Shown here one piece after another: positions 38,001 through 51,600 of a stretch of 64,000 nt of DNA. The notes under the pieces were generated by a model, which saw only the letters and a program-made list of their open reading frames with translations, ran no database searches and was not told the origin of the DNA. The stretch comes from Onchocerca lupi (taxonomy: Eukaryota; Nematoda; Chromadorea; Rhabditida; Onchocercidae), in NCBI GenBank assembly GCA_028564675.1, contig JAOVVO010000266.1, positions 35,698 to 99,697 of the forward strand, in the 5' to 3' direction. How positions within the stretch are numbered: position 1 is the first letter of the stretch; every line of letters starts with the position of its first letter. The position numbers were made by a program, and so were the translations under genes.

Positions 38001-41000
38001 CGACTAAAAGATATTGAACAATTTATCCAAACTACTCCGAATTTGATTGTTAATGTACCCGGCATGGGTGACATCGACATAAGCAAAGTAAATAACGCTC
38101 TTCAAAAATAACTCATAAGCTGTAATTTATTTTGATGCAAATGCAACTTCTATTTTCAAATTTGAATTTTGTTATGGCAAGTAGCGCAATTATCATATAT
38201 TAAGCAATAGTATATTCGAGATTATATTTGTGAATTTAGGACTAGCTAGATAAAGGAACAGTTTATCAGACAAACTAAACAATAACAGATGATGATATTT
38301 AAAAAGTACCTAAAGACAATAAATTTTTAGCTTCCAGCAGGTATAATTGCACACGTGTTGCGAGGCGGACAAATTCCGGGTTTACCTCCGGAAACTCTGG
38401 ACAAAATTATGAAGGAATACCTCAAACGCATGTATGCAGCAGCAGAAGCGACTAAACGAGAAAAACTTATGATCGCTGAATCCCGTTATTTACTACAACG
38501 GGAAACGCTACCACAAATACTCAAAACCCAAGCTGCCGATATATCACCATCTCCTGAACGACAACAAACACAAAATGTACGGGTAAGCTAATATGTCTAT
38601 TATCAAAATCAAAGCAGTATTGTTAGAAATATTCCCTATCACTTCTTTCGAACTGTCATCAGTACATTGTACTTTGTTGTTTTACCGGCAAATTTTATAT
38701 CATCAATAGATGGCACACAAACCTACTTTTTCGTGTATTTTTCGAACAAATTTGAGAAATTTTTGACGATTAAATTTTGTCACATTCTTTTTCCAAAAAT
38801 TTCAGGAGAATAATGTTCCGGATCAAATGAGAAATTTGTCAGGAGAAAAACCAAGAGGTCTATCATCAACAGTAATCGAAGTGATGAGAATGTTGCCACC
38901 TGGTTATAATATCAGCAAAATACCGAAACCGGTGATTGATGCTCTATTCCGTGGTGAGGTACCCGATTTTACACTCCTTCCCAGTGAACTTCAACAGCAC
39001 CTTCTCACAGATGGACATAGACTGATATCTGCTTTGTCCATCAATGTATGTTTTCATGTTAACTATTATGCTGTCTAAATTCACATAAAATCGATCGACT
39101 TCAGTGATATAAATTAATTTAACAAATTTGGTGAGTCACATTAATATATCAGTCCGACTTATTAATCGATAGTTCCTAAATCTATCCCAATAGTCGACAA
39201 CATTTGTATCACTCATGTTTCGTTCTATAGTATCTCACTGGTAATTGTAATTTTATTTTCAAGGCTAATAAGACAGTGGAAGAAATACTACACAATTTGC
39301 CGACATTTAAACGTCCAATAAAGCCTACTTTTGTTCCGTACGATATTAATGAAGTAAGCAATGATCTTACTCAAACTAAACAACGAGCTGAGAAATTGGT
39401 TCGGGTTCAGTACTACACTGCTTTATTACTTGGTATGTTAATTTCGGCTACTGAAAAATCTATTTAAAAGGACGATCCAAAGTTTTTAATTACGTAGAAG
39501 TAAAGGTAATCGATAGTAGTAAAGGTTAAGTGGGTTAAAAATTGACAACGACTGAAATTCAAAAGAAAAAAAAAATATAGAGAGGAATCAAGTATTTAAT
39601 TGAAAAAAGAGAAAAGATCCAAAAAAAGTTTGGGCAATTTATTCGAAACCTTTTCCCTTGTACAAAATATTGCTTCAGGTTTTGTTGGAGCAGCTTCTAT
39701 AGCAGTCTTGGGTTTAATATGTGTATATATGAAACGAAAACGCCTGGGAGATACAGAACTAGACATTGATGAAGATTCATTAGTGAGTCCGAGTCAAATG
39801 CCACTACCACAACAGTCAACTATAAATGGATTGAAGATGGATACTCCTCTCACAAAACATCGCCAACATCTTTCAGGGAGCTCTCACATATTCGAAATTT
39901 AAATAAATTTATTTAAAGTTAATGCCATGTTTAGATCATGGTCTGCATGACGGAGAGAATTATCTTTAGTCCTTGTTTCTATTTTTGAACGCTTTTCCAG
40001 TGAAAAAATACTGTATTGCGACGATTTATTAGGATTTCAACCAAAAAAAAAAACGAAACGTATACACCTTTTGTCATGTATTCTGTACCAAAATATGTAA
40101 ATTTTACTGTAAACGTTGACTTATTGCTTTGTTAAGCTATACTCTAGTCTATGTTTTTCACTTTCCAAGCATTCTCTTTTCTCTATACTCTATTCATTGT
40201 TTTGTTTTTTACTGCACATTAAGTTATTTTCATGTTTTCCTTGATTTTGAATTGCTTCAAAATTCCAAACACCTATTTTAAGAACGCAGCAGCTCTATTT
40301 TTTCCTATCCCGATCAAGAGAATCTTGAAATAAGATACGGTTACTCTTCGGGATCGCTTCTTCTTTGGAAATCATTGAAAAACATAGTCTGAAATCTTGA
40401 TAAAACTGATGACCTCATTCTTTTTGAACCCAGTATCATATTTCTGCATCCATGGATCTCAGTGAGTACAAAAGATTAGAAAGAACTTAAATTTACTTTT
40501 GTAAAATTTTCATTACTGCGTTGAATCGTTCATTATTTCTCTTCTTCTGGCTTTCAAAATTATAAATTCCAAGTGGCTGAAAAACTGAAAACTGTCACGA
40601 TGTGGCACTAAACACAAAATCCTTGATGTGAGTACAAACATCAACAAGTATTTGCTTTCCTTACCAGTTTGAATGGATTAATCAAAATAAGATATTGAGA
40701 TTTTTTAGCGCATTATTTTCGGAAGTTTTGTCGATATGCTGTTTTCTGAATAGAAAAAGAAAACACTCTTGTGGTTTGAGGTGATGAAGAAGACAAATAA
40801 CAGCGATTGAGGAATTCGAAAGTTTCCCACTTATAGTACTGAGAATCTAAAAATCCTGCATATTCTATGACTAATTTTACATGAGTTCGAAATTTTAAAT
40901 CATTTAATTTTTGGAACCATTAGTCCGTAAATTTCGTATTTAGGCAGAAAACAACAAAGAGAATTTACCTTTCCTTTTTCCTGAGCTGATTCAGAAGTAC

Positions 41001-44000
41001 GGAAATCTCAAGTGACCTGGTAAGTTCGGCAAGTACAAAGGTTAATTTTGAATAGTAGTCGGCAAGCATACCAAGTTCAGGAGACTTTGATGTGCGAACT
41101 ATAGAATACTCAAAAATTAATTAGCATAATCAACTTCAACCTGATCATTCCATCATAGAGTATAAAAATGATGAAGTAGTCCAACACTTACAATCTTGAA
41201 AAGAGACCGTTCCGTAAAAACAAATGTTCATTTTCCGGCAAATTTCAGGAAGATAACAATGTCTTAACCACCTTTTTTTCCACACTAATCAAGAATCAAG
41301 AAAACTAATCAAGGATACCGACATGAGCGATTGTGATTATCAAAAAGAGTAGATAAGGGAAATCACCTCTGCAGGTATTAAGTCTCTTGGAACAAAATTC
41401 AGACTTAAGATCTATGTAATGAAATATCAACATTAAATGATTTTAAAATCTACACACTACAAGATTTACAAATCCAGCTCGAAACAGCTGTCAGAGCAAT
41501 TCACAGTCAATAGTGAAAACACTATTCTTCTATTCCTCATCACTCTTCTATTTCATCCTCTTCATGTTTCTTGTTTGATTTTTTTTCTATCTGATTAAAA
41601 ATAATTCCCATTACGTAATGGAAATTTGCTTCAAAGACGGGAGAAGGAAGCAACGAGAAAGTGAAAATTTTACTCAAGTTTTCTGATAATTGATAATAAT
41701 TTTTTCCTTTAGAATATCTCAAAACTTAGTAACAAAATGGTATGGTTTTTATTGCCATGAAAACCATACGGTAATTTCTTGCAAACAATTTTATCCACAA
41801 AAGCGAACTAAAAAAGAAAGAAGTCCCTGCAAATATATTTGCTTCCATTATTGGGGCAATTATACTTTGTGAGAGTGCAAGCCATCATAATTAGTCAACG
41901 TGTGGGGACCTATGGGCAGGAAAGCTCTTGTTTCGCCAATGACCTTCGCCACCAATGCAATTCATCTCGTTGTCGATAAAATCTGAACATGCTGGGAATG
42001 TTGCAAACTTTTTTCTTTTTTTTTTAAATGAGTAATGTTTCCGAGCACAGATCAATTTCAAAAAACATGAAAAAGGCTGACAAGTATTACTGAGAAGTTT
42101 AAACTGTTCTAACGACCTAAAAAGGGAATTTAAAAGTGATCTGCTTTGATTACAGGAAAGAAGGAGGATAACGATGCATCGAAAGGAGGAACATGTGCGA
42201 GGGAGGCGGAGGTGTGGTACGAGAGCAAGGAAAGGGTTAGTAAGATGCATTAATCGTCGACCTTGCTTGCGCATGCATTTGCCGATCGAGGTGGGCAAGG
42301 TTCTCCGTTCCGTTTCCATCTAACCATTTAATGTGTTGAGCCGCTCTCCGGTGTCTACAGGTGCCGGCTGGACATGAGAATTTGACGACGACCGCTCCCA
42401 TCCCAATCAACCGACCATTATCTGTATCTCACAATTTTCGAACCATTCAACCGCTCCAGTCGTCATCATAGATATATCATACAAATAATATAACCATTAT
42501 TTGTCCTGTTATTGCTACTGCTACTACTACTACTATCGATATTACTACTACTGCAACTGCAACTGCATATTTTTACCATTACTATTAGTACCTGTTCCAT
42601 CCATTACTGGTAAAACAGATGGCTCCTCATACAGATGCGCATGTTACTTCTCGATATTCTATTTCGGACAAGCAACTTATTCGACAATCCACCAAATTCA
42701 TTTCGATCCCAGAACCATCATGCGATAATGTTACAATTAGACATTCCTATAGACAGCATATAGAAGCATTGGCATTTTTGAGGTGCGCCATCTTTTGTGA
42801 CAATGATTACAATGATGATGAAGAAAACGGCACCAGTGATCGCAACACAACGGATAAAGGCAAAGGAATCAACGGTAGCAGATGTGCAGCAACTGGAGAA
42901 TGCTACAATAGCAAAACTAACGACAGTAATGACAAATATATAGATTCTATGCAAGAGTGGTGCAGAATCAGAATCTGTAATGACGAACGACGACAACGAA
43001 AAAAATTGGCCGGATATAAGAGAAAACAATGGTCAAAAAAAAGAGATACAATAAATCAATTTATTGGAAGTTTTATCTTATTTATCAGTACCCTGCAAGT
43101 CTCACTGGCTTGTCCTGAAATTGTTAGATCCATCTGTCACTGTGATGATTCACAGAATGGTATAATTCTCAAATGCTCACATACTGATGGATCCCAAGTT
43201 GTACGCATGTTAAGAGCTAATCAGATCAATTTGGGTCTAGTCCAACAGCTGGAAATGCAAGACTCTGGACTAAAAGATATTCCTGCAGGGTTTTTTTCTG
43301 GATTATTTATCAAGAAATTAGATCTGTCATATAACAGTATCACACATATCGATGAAAATAGCTTCCTGGGGATGAACAGTGTTTTACAGGAACTAATATT
43401 ACATCATAACAATTTAACACAGTTACCATCTAAAGCATTAACTCCATTATCAGCACTCTTACGACTCGATCTGTCCAATAATTCAATTGGTGATATTGAA
43501 GCAGAGCATGCCTTTCCACCATTATTGAAGGTTCATCTTTGCTTACTAATTTAATTTCATGCACCAAACTCCTCTTCTATACATTTCAAAAATGTGAGTC
43601 CATGCTTATATCTGAGCGACACAATCATGATTATCCACAACTAAAACTCTGCAAGTTCAGTATGTCTCAAAATGCATGATTTTCTTCATTTTATTTTAAA
43701 TTTTTGGGATTTAAGGCATAAACACTTTTCTAATAATTACTCCATAAGAGTCAATTGAATAATCATAACCAAAAAAAAAAAAAAAAAAGATGACCTTTTC
43801 AACGTATATTTGAATGTTGGATAGAACTCCCACTGTATCATATTATTTTTACTACTGCGCAGCTATTTTCATCATAATTACTTGAGTTCCATTTGTTCTT
43901 TAGTCGTTCACAATAATAATATCATAGTCGAGGTTGAAGACTATACGAAATCGATGAAGAAGATTAAAGAAGGAGCTATCTCCATAAAAATCTTAGAAAA

Positions 44001-45661
44001 ACCTTTTTAAGGAACTATTGAATTCATGTCAAGTTTCCATATTCCTTCCTTGAATATTGGAAAATCCATATCAAAATAATTAAACATGTGAAATATGAAT
44101 TTGCAGTTATACGATGTTAGCTTAGCGAATAATCGCATATGCCAGATACACAAAAATGCATTTGATGATGTTAAATACAGTATACAAACCATTAACCTTG
44201 GCAAAAATTGTTTGAAGGAAGTGCCAGCATCAGGTAAATTTACGTATTTTATTTATTTTTGGCTAAACTAACTTGGATTTTGTGCCTATTTATGCATCAT
44301 GATCAAAATGAAACTTATTAAAATTGTTAGTGCTCCAAACTTTCTTCACTTGTTCATATATTAGAAATTTGCTTGTTTGTTATTTTATTAAAATTGTTAG
44401 AAATATGTATTACTGAATGGAATTTATTAATTAGTTCAGTAACGAAAAGTTAGCTGATAAAAGAACCAAAACATAAATATGGATGACATTAGCTGAAATC
44501 TTCATGCAAATTTAAATAATTCTTGCATAGAAGTTGACGTTTCTCATCAGCGTGAACTGAATGATGATTTCGTTTACCGACTTAAGAGATTTATAGCAAT
44601 TCGAGGATTCAAACAATTAATGGCATTGCATTTACACAACAACAATATCAATTCGCTGGGAGCACTGTCATTCATGAACTTACCATTAATTAATTTGCTG
44701 AATTTGGCATCAAATCAGATCTCAACTATTCATAAGCAAACATTCCTCAATGTACCCAACTTGCGATACCTGTACTTGACCCGAAATCGAATAACTGATG
44801 TCAGTAAACTCATTAATTCTTTTGCTTTCTCGTCTTTCATTTTCAGTCCTCTTCATCGTTTACAAATTTTGAAGTACATACTTCTAGCATTACAAAACAC
44901 TATTTCTCCGTCTTCCCTTCTTTTCCCCTCCCTCTCTCTCTCCCATTCTTCAGAATATATTTTCAAACAAGTTTAGGCAGTAATAAAGTTTCCAAAATTT
45001 TACAACAATAATTAGGAAGGAGAAATCCAAAACTTCAACCTTTTAATGCTATTTAGTTCAAAATCACATCAAATTTACTCAGTACAAATTCACAATAAAT
45101 TCACTGCTATATTTTGAAAACAAAAAATTTTTTCGCTGAAGTTAGCAGCGGCAGTGTTACTAAAACATAAATGAATGATTTAAATCTCGTTTCAGATCTT
45201 ACCACACCAATTCAATTCATTCGAACAACTTGAAATGCTTGATCTGACTGGAAATTATCTGATTGAACTACGGGAAAATTCATTTTCAAATTTAAAAAAT
45301 TTACGACAACTATATCTAGGTGAAAACCGTATCACCAGCATAAAACCAGGTAGTTTCGCAAATAGTTCAATGGTCATTTTGATTTTGAATTCAAATCGCC
45401 TCGTGGAACTTCAAGAAGGAATGTTTAATGGATTGACTAAATTACAACAATTGGCTCTCAAGGATAACCAGGTTTGTTTCCTGTATGGGAAAGAAAAATC
45501 GTACCAGATATTCTTAATGGAAAAATTATAGCAACTATTCTTATCAGTAAATGGCCATCAGTTTCTTTCTAGTAGCATATTATCACAGTTCAAGTCAAGA
45601 TCGTCAACTTATGAAGCACAATTGTTTCTCGGTTCTGCTTGGTTTAAACAGTCGAGGAAGA

Positions 45662-45697
<36 letters not shown>

Positions 45698-48600
45698 AGT
45701 AGAAAATATTTTGACATATAAATTAAAAAAATGCCAATCCCTGTTAGGATTTTCTTTTGAAATTCTGTTTTCAAAAAATGGAAAAGATTCTGGACTGGTA
45801 ATTTCAAAGTATAAGAGACTGTATTAAGAGAAAAAAAAAGAAAGAAAAAAGACTGAATTTCAGTCCGGATAACCAAATAAATAGTTTATAACATTAAATC
45901 CTCAGACAATTCTTGTGCTGAGAAATCGTTCATCATTTGAATACCTAGACTTTAAATTTTCTTATTTTTAAATTTTCCTCGCTTTGCATCTTTACCTGTT
46001 ATCTAAAAAAATTTTTTTAATTTAATAATACTGCCTCTAAAAAAAGATTCTAAAATTTACTATTTTGAATCTTGAATCTATTATCATGTGTAGGCAAGAT
46101 TCATTGTTATGTGCTGGCCCTCTACATTAGTATGTCCAGTCTCCACGAATTACCTCTTTCAGTATTCACTACATTCAGCAACTGAATGACATCAGAAATC
46201 AACACAGAAAATAAAAAAAAAAAGGCTCGAAATACCGTCAGCATCTAAGAAACATCTACCTTTCTGAATGAACTTACATAATGAGACTAATAAATATGTT
46301 TTAGATCCGGTCCATCGATCAGAATAGTTTTTATTCCAATCCAAGTTTAGCAATGCTTGATTTGAGTAATAATGAGCTGATGGATATACCACCTTCAACA
46401 TTTCTGGCTCAAATTAATCTATTCCTTGTCGACTTAAGCGGTAACAAATTGATACGCACACCCTATGGAGCATTCAGTCGACGCGTGAAAACTGTGCTTC
46501 TACAGGGTTGGCACTTATAGTTGTTGGATTCAATGAATAAATTTTATATCAAAGTTAATTTTTAATTAAGTTGAATCAACTTCCAAACAATATCTGCAAT
46601 GTAATGTAGTTTTTTTTAATCGGATTAAAAAAACTCCGGAGCGAAATCAGGATAACAAAATTTAACTATAGAAAATCCTCTGGTATGTTCGGAACGAGTA
46701 CATATGCTACAGCAAGGTGTAGGAATCTACATAGCAAGCAGTGAAGACATTGTTTGCGGACACCATAAGAATCCTAATCAAAATATCGAGAATCCTTCTG
46801 ATACTACAAATACGCTGCCAACTTCTACTTATTTTATGGTGGGTCATGGAGAAGAGACCAACTTTAAACAGGAAGAGAAGCTCTTGCTACCTAAAACTCC
46901 ATCAGTTATTCGTCCATTGTCCACCGTTGATAATGAAGTTCGTTTTTTTTTTTAATTTCAGTGTTCCCAAAATTTCTAAAAATTCGCTGAAACTTTTGAA
47001 AAAGCTTTCAGCATATACAAAACAGGAAACTGAAGAATCTGTGCAACGATATTCCTTAAATTTTTTATGAAAGTCAAAATATATTCCACGATTTAAGGTT
47101 GACAAACCAGAAGCTGGTGTTGATAAACAAGAAAAGATCGGTACAAATAAAGTGATTCCAGTGAGACCTATTAATGCACCCGTAAATATACAATCTAATC
47201 TATCCTTACAATCATCAGAGATTCCTAGTACTGAGCAGTTCACGGATGCTACAGAAAGTTGGGCAAGGACAAATCCTGAATTTCAGAATTATGGCACGAG
47301 AAGCTATGAAGACAACGGTAAGTTGTCGGAAGATACGGAACTGCGTGACAAAAACAGAAGTGAGAATCATCAGCATCTGTTTGACACCACTAACATGATA
47401 CATCCATTCCCCGTGCCATTTTTAAAACGGCCCTTAAAATTGTCAAAAGCATATGCAGCTGCACCCGGAACCATAACAGCCACGGATCCAACATCTGCAA
47501 ATAATAGGATATTCAACGAACAAACATTACCACCCAGTATCGTTGTTGCTAATCACATACAGGAATCTGACCACACTACTTCAGCACAGAAGATTAATAG
47601 AAGTTACATCGGAAAAAATCCCACGGAAAATACAAAGGAAGCACAGGAAAATGGAGAACAGATTTTTTTTGATCTGGATAATACAGAAAGGTGAGTCATT
47701 CCAAAATGCAATCACTGACATTACATAATAGATTAAACATTTGAAATATAATAGCATAAAGTTTGTGAGCAGATCTCAAAGTTTTACTTTTCGAATTCAT
47801 CTTTATCCTGATGAGGTTTAGAATTCTCAAAATTAATTATGTGTTGATAATAAACACCTAGCTAAAATCTAGGAAACCTCACATATAATGTATTTCATTG
47901 TTTCGGCAAACATAATTTAGAACTGTACTCAACTTGTGAAACCAATATATTACTCAATTTACTGATATCTTTTGGTTTATCAGATGGTGCTTCTTTTTTT
48001 TTTATCAGGTTCGAACGTGTAACAGCTCCATCAGTGATCATCTTGATTTGTTTAAGTACCGTTGCCATTGTTATGGCTGCCGTACTTATTGGTTTGTGTA
48101 TTGCGAAACATCGCCGTTTGCAAATTTACCATGACTCGATGACAACGGACAGCGCCGCAAACACTAATGCTTATGTTACTGCTCAGCTCGATATGATTTA
48201 TGGAACAGTAAGACGGAATCGGTAGAATTCTAGCGTTTCGAAGCTCATTTTTTGAATAAATCACATTTCAACTCTGTATGGAGAATACTGTTTTCAACCG
48301 ATTTAAGACTCGATTCACAACTGAAAATCGACGTAATAGTTACGAATTTCAGAAATGTATCGATACTAAATCGATTTGACGATGGACAACCATGGATTTA
48401 TGCGCCTACTTCATATGGAAGTACTGGTTATTATAAATAGAAATTTGAGAATCTATATGCAGAAAACTAATCATTTAAATCATAAGTTCTTAAGTCCGGT
48501 GCTCAAGTCGTTTTCTTGTCAACATTCCATGTATTTTTTTTTTTTTTTTTTTCATATCCGCATTAATTATTGCCCAGTATATCAGTGTATCGTTTTCTCA

Positions 48601-51600
48601 TTTCTTAATTTGAAAACTTATTTTCAAAATTCCATGACCGAATCCATCTTTTAATTAATTGGTCCCACATAATGTCTTCCGATTCGAGATTTTTGTTTAA
48701 TTACTTTAAATACTGCATCCCTAATCCCATCTAAAAACACATCACCGAAATTATTTATTTTTTAATTAAACGTTCTTATTTACTGTTGTGATTCAGAACG
48801 TATAAGGAAAAGAGATCTAATTGATGGAACAAATATACTTTTAATTTTATTCTCAGTTTCGTTGATTCTTTTCCAGATTATAAAAAGTACAAAAACATTG
48901 ATTTTTAACGCTGAAAAGAATGAAAAAAAATTAATGTCTCAACCAAGAATTAAAAGAAAAAGATTGAATAAAAGGTAAGAATTGATAGCAAGGACAGAAG
49001 AAACTACAGGGAAAAGGTGGAATGTTTTTTAGTAATAAAGTCTGAATTTTTGCTCTTCAGTGTCCAAAACAACATCAAAAGAAAAAAATTGTATCATCTT
49101 ATATGTCAATTGCAACACAAATGAAACGATGGAAAATTTTTAATAAAAATTCGTCCGCGTTGGCTGTCCTCTGTTTCAGTCTCTGATTCTGCAGTAACTA
49201 AATGCAAGGAAGTATCTGAATTGGTGATCAAAAATATTGGGAAAGATTTATGATAAATATGCTAACCGGAAGATGACTATATAAGAACTGCTCATAAAAT
49301 AATGCATTGTGCTCCGAAAAGTGTGCGGTAAAGTGAATATAATGGGAGCAACAAACAGTCCAGAGAAATAATCAGTTCAGGGATATCACTATTGGGCGTG
49401 TAATAAATCTCATCAACGCGGAGTTCGAGCACTTTTCTCGAGGTAGAGCAGATAAGAACAGTATTACTAACTTTGTTATGTTTTCATTTCAAGCAATTGT
49501 AAGACGTGTGGCTTGCAAATTATAACTTTTGAAAATACCAAGATAATTTGCAATCACAGAAAATGTCGAAGTCGCGAAAATTATAAATCAAATATCTGAA
49601 GTAGTTAAATCTATTCTTTGCAAACAGTTTTTATAAGCTGGATTTCCAACCAGACCAATAAATTTGATGCATCAATAGGACATGAAGTGATCAAGTATTA
49701 AGCAAAAAAAAAAACTTCAAAGTCTTTATTTCTTTATAAGGAAAATTAATCGCTTAGAATATTCGGCCTAGATATTCGCTCTGAATATCCTTCCTTGTAC
49801 GCAATGTTGACCAGCAGTTTTGATAATCAATTCATGAGTTTAATATTAAATAAGGTTTCAATTTATAATGAATCGACAAATTACTTTCTGAGACGGTGGT
49901 AGAAATTATGCTTTTAAAAATCGACAAACAAAAATAACATGGGATGTATTTAAGGAATGTGAGCCAAAACTGATTTGAGCTATGTGAGATTCTTAAGAAA
50001 AATTTACTCATTGTAATACATTGAAAATCACTCATCACCGATTAATGAAATGCACATGCAATTCAAAAATTTGTTTTCCAATGGAACTACGCACTGTGTA
50101 TGTACAGAAGTACTATTATAAAATTTTTTGTTCCACAAAATAGCACGTACAGACGGTTTCGTGGCAAGAACAAGCAGTCATGGATGTTGGCCTTGACCTA
50201 ACAACATTAAGACGATGACTGATGATGCTGAATTCTTCAGATATATCGCACAGAAGATATAGAAATATGCAAAGCGAAAAGGGCGGCGACCTTCCTGGTA
50301 CCTGTCATTTCTTCTGTAAACTCCCGCCCCATACAGTCCCCTCAAATCACCCAGCATCCTTAGTCACCTTGCCACTTCTTGTCACATGTAAATCGTTCTC
50401 ATCTCAAACGGAATCTACCCACATACTCATGTATATTATCCCATTTTGAGAAAAAAAACGTGGGTGAAAACCCAATTTCCACTGAAAATTGTCAGTGAAG
50501 TACCGTCTTCTCAATCCACATATCGCATTAGACTCCAAACTTCCACGGCAGTCCTTTCGTAAGAATTCCTCAGGTCCTCTAAGTCATTTATCAAGCACTA
50601 ATCGCTAAAATAACTTACTTAAAATCCTGATTTCAACGCTGAAAAATGACGCAGTACCGAGTGATTCTATTTTTCTATGCATTCGCCAATTGTGCATTAG
50701 CATTTTGTCCGACATTTCTGAAAAATCAAACAACTTGTTCTTGTTTTGCCTATATTGATGGTGTCGTGATCCGGTGTAGCGGTCAAAATGGGCCAGCTGT
50801 AGTGGAACAGCTGAAAAAAACACCAATTGAAATACGCGAATTAGCACTTGAAAATGCTAACATTGTCGAGGTCAGATTTTGAAAAATTACTCCTTTCGAA
50901 ATCAGGGAAAATCATAACTTGTTCGAGATCATAATTTATTCGAGCAATTAAAATAATTTAAGACTTTAAAAACTACCTCAGTTCTAAATTTCAGACCTAA
51001 TCTCAAATTATTTTTTACTAAAGTCTAGTTGTGCAACACAGATTGGACGAAATGCGTTCAGAAATTTGCGGATCAAGAAGTTGATTCTCGACAATAATCG
51101 TATCCGTGCGCTGCACCCGCAAGCATTTCGTGGCCTGGAATCTGTCATGCTTGAGCTTTCAATTTCCAAAAATAAGCTCACAGCTATTCCAACCGATTCA
51201 CTTATCGCGATGCGTGCTCTACGTGTACTCAGCCTACGCTGTAACAACATCGGAGATATTAAGGAACCTGTTTTCCAGAATATGTCGAGCATGATCGATT
51301 TAAATCTTGAATGTAATCAGGTAAAATTAATGGAATTTAAGCATTTACTACTTTAAATAAACCTAGCAAAGCTGATGATATTTAAAACAGAGTTCCAATA
51401 TCTCCACTTCTAGACTAATCAAACAAATTAATAAATAAGAAATATGGCCTTTTGAGAGAAATTCACTTAGATTTGTAATATCGAAGGATCGGTTTTCAAT
51501 GACGTGAAGGAAACTTTGCAAAACCTAATTCTTGATAACAATTGCTTGTCAACTGTACCTTCTGAAGCTCTTCGAGGTCTGGATAATCTTATCGGTCTAC

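Larger units (their letters stand above)
39903..42618. other. Intergenic region between eLRR genes A and B
   Basis: AT-rich, with an inverted repeat at 41,740-41,769. A GC-richer promoter-like zone at about 42,170-42,480 contains GCGCATGC and purine runs. A 142-codon minus-strand frame (41,891-42,319) overlaps this zone; its composition is not protein-like enough to call. Confidence 0.5.
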
